Part shown: positions 7,552 to 16,381 of the stretch, in pieces
Layout: every line of letters starts with the position of its first letter
Position numbering within the stretch: position 1 is the stretch's first letter
Assembly (NCBI GenBank): GCA_963730995.1
Contig: CAVSUB010000009.1
Coordinates: 1-64,000 of the forward strand
Direction of reading: 5' to 3'
Length of the DNA: 64,000 bases
From: CAVSUB01 sp963730995
Lineage (GTDB): Bacteria > Acidobacteriota > Vicinamibacteria > Vicinamibacterales > 2-12-FULL-66-21
The notes under the pieces: model-generated
What the model was told of the DNA's origin: nothing
Databases searched by the model: none
Seen by the model: only the letters and a program-made list of their open reading frames with translations
Program-made: the position numbers and the translations under genes

Positions 7552-9975
7552 TCAGGCGTCGGCCGAATCCGTCGGCTCGACGGTCCGGGGCGCGGGCTCG
7601 CTCGTCGTGAGCACGGGTCGAACGGTAGCGAGGGCAGATGCAAAGAGCGATGGCTGCTCGGGATCGGCGAAGACAGCAGCGTAGCCGTCTGGCGTGAAGG
7701 CGCGGGCCAGGCGCGCCGCGAACGTGTCGCGGAGCAGCCCGACGTAGTGCTCGACGTCATAGTCTCGCGGGTCGCCGGTCGCTCCCATGGCGTCCAACGC
7801 GTCAGGATCCGGGGCTATGCGACCCTGACCTGACTGCGTGCGGTAAACGCGGACGCGCTCCCCGATCGTCCACGATGGGCGCCCGTTCGCGAGGAGTGCT
7901 TCGTACGACAACTCGCGCCGGCTATCCCGTGTCGCCAGATACTGTTCCGGCGTTTTGCTCAGGCGCACGCGAGACGAGACGTCGTAGGGCGAGAGCTGAC
8001 GCAGGCGAAGCGCCGCGATCGTGTCGAGGTAGGCGGCCCTCACTCCCATGACGTCGCCGCGCAACAAGAGGCCCACCGCGCGTCGAAGGAACTTCTCGCC
8101 GAACGGCTCCGCGCGGCTCGAGCGGAACGCGACGCCGCGCAACACCAGCGTGCCGTCGTACGCGAGCAGCGCATAGTTCTTCGGCTCGTGCGACAGCATC
8201 GCCGCGTAGCGGCCCTCGAACTCGAGCTGGACGAGTGGCGGCAGCAGCGCGGCCACCTCGGCGACAACCCGTCGTTCGTCCTGCTCGGTCCACGATTCCG
8301 GCACCGCGAAGTACACACCGTCGGTGTCCGCTTCGAGCAGGGTGACGCCGCGTTGAGCGAGTGCGCGACACATCAGATCGAGCGTCTCCCGTCCGCGGCG
8401 CGTCACTTCGTTCGCGGCGTGGACGTCGGCGAGGCGCGTCAGGCTGCCGCCCGCCGCGAGGTAGCCATACGCCGAGTTGACGACCAGCTTCATCGCCGCC
8501 GACATGGCTTCGTGCGTGTGGCGTTCGGCGGATCCAGCCGGGGCCGCGCGGGCGCTGGCCTTCGCTTCCAGCCGACGCTCGACGAGGCGATCGACGAGGC
8601 GGAGCATCGCACCCAGACGATCGCGCGCCGGGCCGATCCGGAAGGCGCGCATGAGCGACGGGTACAGACTTGCGACGTCGGCCTTCACCACGCGTTGCGC
8701 GACTCCGCACGCGAAGAGGTGCAACGCCGCGCCGCTGTGCGGAGTTCCGTCACCAGGCTGATGCGTGGGCAGCGCCATCCCGGCACGCAGGTATGCCCGG
8801 GCAAGGAGCGGGTCGATCACGCCGGTTGCCGCGCCGGCATCTGCGAGCCGCTCGTAGCGTCGTGGCGCCATGCGGGCGAGTGCGAATGCGGCGCCGCCAA
8901 GCATCCGCGCGAGGCCCGCGACCTCCTCGACGTCCGCAGCGGCATATCGCCGCACGCGAGCCGGGTCCCGACGGTACACCTCGTAGATGCGATCGCCGGG
9001 TATTTGCTCTCGCTCCGGGCCTGCGATGCCGAGTTGCCTCGCCACTGCCTTCAGACCGTGATCCGGCATGGCGCGCGTGGAGAAGTCGTGCCGCAGGACG
9101 GCGTCGAGCGTGTCGATGAGCTCCCTGCCCGGTGCGACGAATCGCACGCGCCTGCGAGCGTCCCCGTAGCCCTCGCTTTCGATGCCTCGCCTCGCGACCC
9201 GTTCCCGCAAGCCCGAGCCGATTCGGCCCAGGGCGAGCCCGACGCCGAGCCGCCGCGCACGGCGATCCAGGAACGGGAGGTCGAACCCGTGAAGGTTGTG
9301 GTTCTCGATGACGTCAGGGTCGGCGGCCTTTACTCTTGCCACCAGCCGCCGAATCAGCTTGGCTTCGTCCTCGGGGTCCGTCCCCTCGGCTTCGATCAGG
9401 TCGATCGCGCCTGACGGATCGCGCACCGCCACCATGAAGATCCGATCGCGCTCCGCGTCGAGGCCCGTGGTCTCCAGATCGATCTGCATGCGTCGCAGGT
9501 CGTCGAACGCGAGATCGCGAAAGTACGTTCGGCCCGAGGCCACCAGGTACTGCTCCTCCGGCGGGAGCGCGAGCACGCACTCCTTGCCCAGCTCGCGCAG
9601 GCGCGTCAGCGGAAGGCCGCGCCTTTTCGAAGCGCCCAGGAGGACAGCCGATCGGAGCGTGGACATGTCATCGGCGCGTACCAGATATCGCAAGGCGCCG
9701 GAGCCCCGCAGCTCACGATACGTAACCACGCCGCTCGGTGTCCGTTCGCGCTGGTCGAGGCAGAGCCGAGGGCCAAGGTGATGCAGATCGTCCAGTCGAT
9801 CGAGCAGGATCCACGGACGAAACCGCACGTTCTCGCGGACCAGGCTGGCACCTGGCGCGAGGCGCCGCCAGATCGCCGCGCGGCCGGTACTGTCCGCCCA
9901 CACAGAGACGATGCCCGGTGTGGGATCCCAGCCGGTGTCGACGAAGGCTTCGTCCGGCCGACGTTTCAGCGCCAC
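7552..9975 (-). CDS. polB: Family-B DNA polymerase with 3'-5' exonuclease
   Basis: A protein of about 807 aa. The exonuclease domain shows Exo I (QIDLETTGLDAERDR), Exo II (IENHNLHGFDLPFL) and an Exo III-like RRYAAADVEEV. The polymerase domain carries motif A DVASLYPSLM, motif B KLVVNSAYGYL and motif C EADTDGVYF, so both activities look intact. The domain order matches bacterial family-B polymerases (Pol II-like), which act in repair or damage bypass. The frame is open further upstream, but that part lies inside the ABC-exporter gene. I chose GTG 9975 (VALKRRPDEAFVDTGWDPTP), which overlaps the exporter stop by 10 nt with GGATGG upstream. No SOS box was noticed. Confidence 0.88.
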   Translation of the reverse strand: MALKRRPDEAFVDTGWDPTPGIVSVWADSTGRAAIWRRLAPGASLVRENVRFRPWILLDRLDDLHHLGPRLCLDQRERTPSGVVTYRELRGSGALRYLVRADDMSTLRSAVLLGASKRRGLPLTRLRELGKECVLALPPEEQYLVASGRTYFRDLAFDDLRRMQIDLETTGLDAERDRIFMVAVRDPSGAIDLIEAEGTDPEDEAKLIRRLVARVKAADPDVIENHNLHGFDLPFLDRRARRLGVGLALGRIGSGLRERVARRGIESEGYGDARRRVRFVAPGRELIDTLDAVLRHDFSTRAMPDHGLKAVARQLGIAGPEREQIPGDRIYEVYRRDPARVRRYAAADVEEVAGLARMLGGAAFALARMAPRRYERLADAGAATGVIDPLLARAYLRAGMALPTHQPGDGTPHSGAALHLFACGVAQRVVKADVASLYPSLMRAFRIGPARDRLGAMLRLVDRLVERRLEAKASARAAPAGSAERHTHEAMSAAMKLVVNSAYGYLAAGGSLTRLADVHAANEVTRRGRETLDLMCRALAQRGVTLLEADTDGVYFAVPESWTEQDERRVVAEVAALLPPLVQLEFEGRYAAMLSHEPKNYALLAYDGTLVLRGVAFRSSRAEPFGEKFLRRAVGLLLRGDVMGVRAAYLDTIAALRLRQLSPYDVSSRVRLSKTPEQYLATRDSRRELSYEALLANGRPSWTIGERVRVYRTQSGQGRIAPDPDALDAMGATGDPRDYDVEHYVGLLRDTFAARLARAFTPDGYAAVFADPEQPSLFASALATVRPVLTTSEPAPRTVEPTDSADA

Positions 9976-11870
9976 AGCTCGGCGCCATCCTCGACGGCCG
10001 ATTGCATCTGGCGAAGAACCATCCTGTAGTAGACGCCGCGCGCTTCCATGAGCTCGTCGTGAGTCCCGCGCTCGATGACGCGGCCGTCCTCCATGAGCAG
10101 GATCAGGTCCGCACGGCGGATCGTGGAGAGGCGATGCGCGATGACGAATGTCGTGCGCCCGGCCAGCAGCGTGGCCATCGACGCCTGAATCAGCTGCTCG
10201 CTCTCCGTGTCCAGGTTGCTCGTCGCCTCGTCCAGGATCAGAATCTGCGGCGACGCCAGGATGGCACGTGCGATGGCCAGGCGCTGGCACTGTCCACCCG
10301 ACAGCTTCACGCCGCGCTCGCCGATGAACGTCTCGTACTGCTCGGGAAGCCGAACGATGAACTCGTGCGCGTTCGCACGGCGGGCGGCGTCTTCAACCTC
10401 GGCAGCCGTGGCCCGATGCCGGCCGTAGGCGATGTTGTCGCGCACCGAGCCATCGAAAAGAAACACATCCTGCTGCACGATCGCGAGCAGCGCACGATAC
10501 GAGGTGAGGTAGAAATCGCGGATGTCGGTTCCGTTGAGGAGGATGCGACCCTGGGTAGGGTCGTGGAACCGCGCGACGAGATCCGTGACGGTCGTCTTCC
10601 CGGCGCCGCTGCGGCCGACGAGCGCGACGACCGAGCCGCCCGGCACGACGACGTTGAAGTCGCGCACGACGGGCCGACCTTCGCGGTATTCGAATTCCAC
10701 GTTCTCGAACTCCAGATCGTGCACGACAGCCGGCGCATCGTATGCATCGGGCCGATCGGGCTTGTCGGCCGGCAGGCCGAGTATCTCGAACACGCGCTCC
10801 ATGGCCGCGAGCGAGCGCTGGAGCTCGGAGAAGGAGTTCACGATGTTCCAGACGGGGTTCATCAGCAGCATCGTGTACCACTGGAACGCCATGATGTCGC
10901 CGACCGAGGCGCGCCCGACGATGTTCAGGTAGCCGCCGTACCAGACGATGACTACGTTGACCGCCGCGGAGAGCATGCCCCATGACGTGAAGACCAGGAG
11001 CTCGCGTCGATGGGCGAAGAGCTCTTTCCGCAGCACGGTGTGGCGACCGATCATGTAGGCGAGCAGCTCGCGTGTCTCCCGGCCGAACGCGCGAACGACG
11101 CGGATCCCCGAGAACGTCTCGCCGACGCGGCCGTCAACCGTCTCCGCGTCCTTGCGCACCGATCGGTAGATCGGCCGGATCCGTCGCGAGAACGAGAAGC
11201 TGATCGCCATGACACCGGGAATGATGGCGAGCGCCGTGAGCGCCAGCCGCCAGTTCAGGACCATCAGGATGGTGACAGCGATCAGCAGGCGGATCAGAGA
11301 GAGGCTCGGCGAGATGACCGCCATCTGAAGAAGACCCGTTGTCGTGTCGACGTCGCCCGTCAGCCGCGAAAGGATGCCGCCCGTCTTCATGTCCCACAGC
11401 TTCGGGAGCGGCAGGTGGAGCAGCCGATCGAAGAGCGACCTCCGGAGCGACAGCATCACGCGCACGTTCAGCAGCCGCTGGCGGTAGTCCTTCCACACGC
11501 GAAAGCCGTTCGAGACGAGGATGACCCCGACGAAAATCGAACCTGCCATGTGAAGCCGCGCGACCCGTTCGGCTCCGCTCAGGCCGGTGTTGAGCAGGAC
11601 GCGATCGATGATGAATCGCATGAAGAGCGGCTCGATCATCTCGAGGCCGGCGGCCAGCAGCGCGAGCAGAAAGAAGAAGGCGATGGCGAATCGATGCGGC
11701 CACAGCCAGCGGACGTACTCGCGGAGGTACTCCCGACGTTTGCCGGTGGCCGGCCGCGGCGTCTCCGGGACGCCGGCGATCTTGGGTTCGGCGGAGTCGT
11801 CCAGGCGCCGCTCCCTGAACGCCGTGACGAAGTCCCGATAGAGCGAGCGCGAGAAGCGGGGGAGGCTCAT
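9966..11870 (-). CDS. ABC exporter, fused permease and ATPase (MsbA-like)
   Basis: A half-transporter of 634 aa. After a cytoplasmic N-terminus come about six TM helices (from residue ~55, HRFAIAFFFLLALLAAGLEM) with the exporter coupling region, then the nucleotide-binding domain. The latter has Walker A GRSGAGKTT, signature LSGGQCQRLAIARAI, Walker B ILILDEATSNLD and switch His in VIAHRLSTI. All catalytic residues are present, so it should export a lipid, peptide or drug as a homodimer. The substrate cannot be deduced. Its 3' end overlaps the start of the family-B polymerase gene by 10 nt, so they are probably co-transcribed. Confidence 0.92.
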   Translation of the reverse strand: MSLPRFSRSLYRDFVTAFRERRLDDSAEPKIAGVPETPRPATGKRREYLREYVRWLWPHRFAIAFFFLLALLAAGLEMIEPLFMRFIIDRVLLNTGLSGAERVARLHMAGSIFVGVILVSNGFRVWKDYRQRLLNVRVMLSLRRSLFDRLLHLPLPKLWDMKTGGILSRLTGDVDTTTGLLQMAVISPSLSLIRLLIAVTILMVLNWRLALTALAIIPGVMAISFSFSRRIRPIYRSVRKDAETVDGRVGETFSGIRVVRAFGRETRELLAYMIGRHTVLRKELFAHRRELLVFTSWGMLSAAVNVVIVWYGGYLNIVGRASVGDIMAFQWYTMLLMNPVWNIVNSFSELQRSLAAMERVFEILGLPADKPDRPDAYDAPAVVHDLEFENVEFEYREGRPVVRDFNVVVPGGSVVALVGRSGAGKTTVTDLVARFHDPTQGRILLNGTDIRDFYLTSYRALLAIVQQDVFLFDGSVRDNIAYGRHRATAAEVEDAARRANAHEFIVRLPEQYETFIGERGVKLSGGQCQRLAIARAILASPQILILDEATSNLDTESEQLIQASMATLLAGRTTFVIAHRLSTIRRADLILLMEDGRVIERGTHDELMEARGVYYRMVLRQMQSAVEDGAELWR

Positions 11871-12044
11871 GGGCGGGCCCGATCATTTTAGTCGCCGGAC
11901 TCAGTTGGGGGTAAACCTCCTGGAGCGGTCTCACGGGCGAATCGGTGGGGTGCAAACGCCATCATCACAAATCCCAGTCGTCCGTTGACGAACGGGTAGC
12001 ACATCTACGAACATCACCAGCGGAAACGGAAGGACATCCTCGAC

Positions 12045-14006
12045 ATGCTGATGGGACGCGGCGTTGTGGCCCTTGCGGGCCTGCTCGTGACGAGTACGAG
12101 CCTGTTTGCGCAGGCCGTCGATCCGGGACGACCGGCGTTCGAGGCCCGATGCGCACGCTGCCACGGGGCCGACGGCCGGGGAGGCGAGATGGGACCGGCG
12201 ATCGCCGAACGCCTTACGCCGCTGGACGATCAGCAACTGATGAAACTCATCAGAGAGGGGCAGCCGCTCAAGGGCATGCCTCCGAATGTCGTCCCCGACG
12301 CAGAGATGGCGGACCTCGTGAAGTTCCTGCGGACGATCGAGCGGACGGGCGAGCGCCCGCCGGTCCGCATGTCCGTGCAGACGATCGACGGCCGGACGCT
12401 CGACGGCCTCGTCCTCGGCGAGGGATTCGACGATCTGCAGCTGCAGACAGACGACAAGCGAGTGCACCTGCTGAGGCGCGCCGGCGATCGCTACCGTCCG
12501 GTGACTTCGGAGACGCCCTGGCCGACGTACAACGGAGACCCGGGCGGCAACCGGTACACGACGCTCACGGAGATCGACAAGACGACCGTATCGCGGCTGG
12601 CGCCGAAGTGGATGATGACCATACCCGACGCCGGTCAGCTTCAGGGGACGCCGGTGGTCGCCGACGGCATCATGTACGTGACGGCGCCCAACGAAGCCTT
12701 CGCGCTCGACGCGGGCAGCGGCCGGCGGATCTGGCACCTGAAGCGGCCGCGCACGAAAGGAATCGCGGGCGGAGGCGCGAATCGGGGCGCCGCAGTCGCG
12801 GGCGAGCGCGTCTTCATGGTCACCGACAACGCGCACCTTCTGGCGCTGAATCGCTTCACTGGTGATGTCCTCTGGGAGACGGAGCTCGCGGACTGGCGCC
12901 AGAACTACGCGGCGTCATCAGCGCCGCTGCCTGCCGGCAACCTGATCGTGTCGGGCGTCTCCGGCGGCGAGCACGGCGCGAACGGCTTCGTGGCCGCGTT
13001 CGATCAGGACACCGGCAAGGAGGTCTGGCGGTTCTGGAGCGTGCCGAAGCCGGGCACGCCGGGATCCGAAACGTGGCGGGGGAAGGACATCGATCACGGC
13101 GGCGCCCCGACCTGGTTCACCGGCAGCTACGACGCCGCGCTGGACACGGTGTACTGGCCGACCGGCAATCCGGCCAAGGAATACGACGGCAGCGATCGAC
13201 AGGGCGACAACCTGTACGCGAGTTCGATTCTTGCGCTCGATCGGAAGACCGGGACGCTCAAGTGGTACTACCAGTTCACTCCGCACGACCTCTGGGACTG
13301 GGATGCCACCCAGACGTCCGTGCTCGTCGACGCGGACTGGGAGGGCCAGCGGCGGCCGCTGATGCTCCACGCATCGAGGAACGGATTCTTCTACGTGTTC
13401 GATCGTCGTGATGGCAAGCTGCTGCTCGCCAGACCCTTCGTCAGGAACCTGACGTGGGCGAGCGGCATTGGCGCCGACGGCCGGCCCGTCCGGTTGCCGA
13501 ACCAGGATCCGTCGCCCGGCGGCACCAAGGTCTGTCCATCGCAGGACGGCGCGACCAACTGGTTCTCACCCTCGTTCAACCCGGCGACCGGGCTCTATTA
13601 CGTTCAGACCTTCGAGAAGTGCAGCATCTACACGACGACGCAGCAGGGGCCGTGGGAGAGCGGCAAGTCGTATCTCGGCGGATCTCAGAAGACAGCGACC
13701 GATCCCAAACCGCAGCGGATCCTGAAGGCGATTGACATCCATACCGGCGCGATCAAGTGGGAGCTGCCGCAGCCGGGCCCTGCGCAGTCCTGGGGCGGCA
13801 CGCTGACGACCGCGACCGGGTTGGTCATCTTCGGCGAAGATGGCGGCGCCCTCATGGCGGCGGACGCCGCGACAGGGAAGCCTCTCTGGAGCTTCCAGAC
13901 GAACCAGAACTGGAAAGCCTCGCCGATGACGTACGTGTTCGACAAGAAGCAGTACATCGGCGTCGCGGCCGGCTCCACGATCATCGCGCTGGCCGTGCAA
14001 GAGTGA
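12045..14006 (+). CDS. PQQ-dependent dehydrogenase (quinoprotein) with N-terminal cytochrome c
   Basis: A periplasmic protein of 653 aa. The signal peptide is MLMGRGVVALAGLLVTSTSL, with cleavage near FAQA. A small cytochrome-c domain with a single haem site CARCHGADGRGG and a Met-containing KGMPPNVVPD region precedes an eight-bladed quinoprotein propeller. Blade repeats include YTTLTEIDKTTVSRLAPKWM, VYWPTGNPAKEYDGSDRQGD, LYASSILALDRKTGTLKWYY and DGATNWFSPSFNPATG. The family oxidises alcohols or sugars and passes electrons to cytochrome c. Here the haem domain is N-terminal, as in several acidobacterial homologues, rather than C-terminal as in quinohaemoprotein alcohol dehydrogenases. AAGGA lies upstream of the ATG. 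The next gene encodes an enolase-superfamily sugar-acid dehydratase, which suggests aldonate catabolism. Confidence 0.88.
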   Translation: MLMGRGVVALAGLLVTSTSLFAQAVDPGRPAFEARCARCHGADGRGGEMGPAIAERLTPLDDQQLMKLIREGQPLKGMPPNVVPDAEMADLVKFLRTIERTGERPPVRMSVQTIDGRTLDGLVLGEGFDDLQLQTDDKRVHLLRRAGDRYRPVTSETPWPTYNGDPGGNRYTTLTEIDKTTVSRLAPKWMMTIPDAGQLQGTPVVADGIMYVTAPNEAFALDAGSGRRIWHLKRPRTKGIAGGGANRGAAVAGERVFMVTDNAHLLALNRFTGDVLWETELADWRQNYAASSAPLPAGNLIVSGVSGGEHGANGFVAAFDQDTGKEVWRFWSVPKPGTPGSETWRGKDIDHGGAPTWFTGSYDAALDTVYWPTGNPAKEYDGSDRQGDNLYASSILALDRKTGTLKWYYQFTPHDLWDWDATQTSVLVDADWEGQRRPLMLHASRNGFFYVFDRRDGKLLLARPFVRNLTWASGIGADGRPVRLPNQDPSPGGTKVCPSQDGATNWFSPSFNPATGLYYVQTFEKCSIYTTTQQGPWESGKSYLGGSQKTATDPKPQRILKAIDIHTGAIKWELPQPGPAQSWGGTLTTATGLVIFGEDGGALMAADAATGKPLWSFQTNQNWKASPMTYVFDKKQYIGVAAGSTIIALAVQE

Positions 14007-14013
14007 CTGGGCA

Positions 14014-14103
14014 AGGCGCGCCATAGGCGCGACCGGGGTCCCCGGCGCGCGTCTTCTGCGCGCTGGGGTGGAGGTGGGGGGTCCGGCGGGGCAAAGCCCC
14101 CCG
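14014..14103 (+). repeat. Two-hairpin intergenic element, copy A
   Basis: It begins 8 nt after the quinoprotein stop. The first part is the hairpin GGCGCGCCATAGGCGCG. After a variable GC-rich spacer comes GGGGGTCCGGCGGGGCAAAG with CCCCCCGG, forming a GGGGC-AAA-GCCCC hairpin (14076-14103). The same arrangement recurs at 32096-32210, 40832-40886 and 52597-52780. The ribosome site of the next gene follows directly. Confidence 0.7.
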
Positions 14104-14124
14104 GTTGAGAACGGAGACCACACC

Positions 14125-15504
14125 ATGAACCGTCGTGATGCGATCACATCGATATCGCTGGCGGGCGGCGCCGCCCTTGTCCCGCCGGGTCATTCCCTCG
14201 CCGAAGCGCTCGTTCCGAAGTTGAACGCGGCGTACGCGCAGGCGGTGCGAGGCACCGCGCCCGTGAAGATCCGCGACATCAAGACAATCCTGACGGCGCC
14301 GAACAACATCCGCCTCGTCGTCGTAAAAGTGGAGACGACCGAGCCGGGGCTCGTCGGATGGGGCTGCGCTACCTTCACACAGCGCGCCCTCGTCGTCCAG
14401 ACGGCGCTGAACGAGTACCTGAAGCCCTTTCTCATCGGCCGCAATGTGGACGAGATCGAAGACATCTGGCAATCGAGCTACGTGAGCTCGTATTGGCGGA
14501 ACGGCCCGGTGCTCTTCAATGCGATGAGCGGTGTGGACATCGCGTTGTGGGACATCAAAGGCAAGCGCGCCGGTTTACCGCTCTATCAACTCTTCGGCGG
14601 CAAGGTGCGGCAGGGCGCCGACTGCTACTTCCACGCGAGCGGCGCGAGCTTCGACGAAGTCGCCGACAGCGCGAAGGCGGCGATGGATCGTGGCTTCCGG
14701 CACGTCCGCGTCCAGGTGAGCACGCCTGGATACGCAGGATACGGAGCGCGAAACACCGCGCCGCCGTCCGGCGCCGCGGCGGCCGAGGCCATCGGCCCGA
14801 CCAATCCGCGAGCGATCTGGGAGCCTGCCCCGTACGTTCGCATGCTGCCAAAGTTCTTCGAGCACCTGCGGACGAAGCTCGGCGACGAGGTTGAGCTGCT
14901 CCATGACGTGCACGAGCGGATCACTCTGAATCAGGCGATCAACCTGTGCAAGGCGCTGGAGCCGTATCGGTTGTTCTTTCTGGAGGATCCGTTTCCGCCT
15001 GAGGAAAACGATCACTTCCGGCTGCTTCGCCAGCAGACCTGCGTCCCGATCGCCATGGGCGAGCTGTTCAACACGCAGCACGAGTATCTGCCGCTCATCA
15101 GGGAACGGCTCATCGACTTCATCCGCATTCACATTTCCCAGATCGGCGGCGTGAGCCCGGCGCGAAAGGTCGCCGCCCTGAGCGAGTTCTTCGGCGTTCG
15201 GACGGCGTGGCACGGTCCGGGAGACGCGTCGCCGCTCGCGCACGCCGCGCAGCTGGCGGTCGAGCTCACCAGCTACAACTTCGGCGTCCACGAGGGCAGC
15301 AGTTTTCCAAAAGAGACGCAGGATGTGTTCGTCGGATGTCCGGAAGTGAAGGACGGTTACATGCTCGCCCAGGAGAAGCCAGGCCTGGGGATCGAGGTGG
15401 ACGAGAAGGTTGCCGCGAAATTCCCGATTCCCAACGGTCCGCCGAACTTCGACTACTCCTGGGGAACCACGCGCCGGCGCGATGGGACGGTGATCAGGCC
15501 GTAA
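14125..15504 (+). CDS. Enolase-superfamily mandelate racemase/mannonate dehydratase-like protein, Tat exported
   Basis: A 459-aa protein starting at ATG 14125 (GGAG 9 nt upstream). The N-terminus MNRRDAITSISLAGGAALVP resembles a Tat-type signal, which is odd for this normally cytoplasmic family. The MR_N domain (VVVKVETTEPGLVGWGCAT) and the barrel follow. The barrel shows metal-ligand regions LLHDVHERI, FFLEDPFPPEE and IAMGELF, and the late-barrel block AWHGPGDASPLAHAAQLAV. The ManD/RspA subgroup, which dehydrates D-mannonate or related sugar acids, carries the same HGPGD-type motif. The neighbouring quinoprotein may supply the acid. Activity on mannonate is an inference. Confidence 0.82.
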   Translation: MNRRDAITSISLAGGAALVPPGHSLAEALVPKLNAAYAQAVRGTAPVKIRDIKTILTAPNNIRLVVVKVETTEPGLVGWGCATFTQRALVVQTALNEYLKPFLIGRNVDEIEDIWQSSYVSSYWRNGPVLFNAMSGVDIALWDIKGKRAGLPLYQLFGGKVRQGADCYFHASGASFDEVADSAKAAMDRGFRHVRVQVSTPGYAGYGARNTAPPSGAAAAEAIGPTNPRAIWEPAPYVRMLPKFFEHLRTKLGDEVELLHDVHERITLNQAINLCKALEPYRLFFLEDPFPPEENDHFRLLRQQTCVPIAMGELFNTQHEYLPLIRERLIDFIRIHISQIGGVSPARKVAALSEFFGVRTAWHGPGDASPLAHAAQLAVELTSYNFGVHEGSSFPKETQDVFVGCPEVKDGYMLAQEKPGLGIEVDEKVAAKFPIPNGPPNFDYSWGTTRRRDGTVIRP

Positions 15505-15517
15505 AGAGCTTTGCCGG

Positions 15518-15595
15518 GGTCAGGGATCGGGGATCCGAAGGGCCTCGACAAAGTTCCGAGCTTTTCCGGATCCCGGATCCCTGACCACGGATCCC
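15518..15595. repeat. Inverted BamHI-rich repeat, copy 1
   Basis: The left arm GGTCAGGGATCGGGGATCCG (15518-15537) pairs with CGGATCCCGGATCCCTGACC (15567-15586). The right segment 15568-15595 (28 bp) recurs exactly, in inverted orientation, at 26449-26476. It lies just after the mannonate dehydratase-like stop and may act as a terminator. Confidence 0.7.
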
Positions 15596-15672
15596 GACCC
15601 GTTACAGCGTCGTCAAATCCAGTTCCGCCCGCGGCCGGGCAAAGGTCGAGGAGTCGCTGTATCCTTCTTGAT

Positions 15673-16326
15673 GTGGCGCATCGGACGATCCAGCCCGGCG
15701 CGGCGTTCCTGACCTTCATCGCGGTAGCCGCCGCGGCCTGCCACTCGGCCAAGTCCCCTCAGCTCGTCCAGCCAGGTGCGCCCGGCCGCGCAAGCCACGT
15801 CGTCACAGCCGAAAGGGCGGTCGATCTCGGATCGAGCCGCGCGACGGCGGCAGACGTTGCGTTCATGCAGGAGATGATCGGTCACCACGCGCAGGCCGTA
15901 GAGATGGTCGCGCTGCTGAATGCGCGAACGACTCGAGAGGACATGCGGCTGCTCGGACTGAAGATCGAGGTTTCGCAGTCGGACGAGATTCGCATGATGC
16001 AGCGATGGCTGGAGGCAAGGGGCCAGCCGCTTGCTGGGCCGCACGCGCATCATGGCGAAGGCACGACGCTCATGCCCGGAATGCTGACTTCTGCGGAAAT
16101 GGCCGCACTCGCGGAAGCAAGAGGGCCCGCATTCGATCGCCTGTTTCTCGAGGGCATGATCAAGCACCATGAGGGCGCGCTGACCATGGTGAAGCAGCTG
16201 TTTGCAACACCGGGGGCGGCGCAGGAACCCGACGTCTTCGCATTCGCCTCGGAAGTCGACGCGGATCAGCGCATGGAAATCGATCGCATGCGTGCGATGC
16301 TAGCCCCTGGCAGCGGAGGCTCGTGA
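15673..16326 (+). CDS. DUF305 lipoprotein
   Basis: A protein of about 217 aa, most likely starting at GTG 15673. The N-terminal hydrophobic stretch ends in a lipobox (VAAAAC), so it should be a lipoprotein. Two DUF305 half-repeats follow: ADVAFMQEMIGHHAQAVEMV and DRLFLEGMIKHHEGALTMVK, each with the family's paired His (HH) in a ferritin-like helix. The second part holds a His-rich loop GPHAHHGEG. DUF305 proteins are often found with metal, especially copper, handling genes; none is adjacent here. A GAGGAG sequence lies about 20 nt upstream, which is farther than usual, so the start is tentative. Confidence 0.8.
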   Translation: MAHRTIQPGAAFLTFIAVAAAACHSAKSPQLVQPGAPGRASHVVTAERAVDLGSSRATAADVAFMQEMIGHHAQAVEMVALLNARTTREDMRLLGLKIEVSQSDEIRMMQRWLEARGQPLAGPHAHHGEGTTLMPGMLTSAEMAALAEARGPAFDRLFLEGMIKHHEGALTMVKQLFATPGAAQEPDVFAFASEVDADQRMEIDRMRAMLAPGSGGS

Positions 16327-16381
16327 CGCGCGGATGCGCGACGGCCGTCCACGAGCGGTTCCCATCACGAGGTTTCAATCG

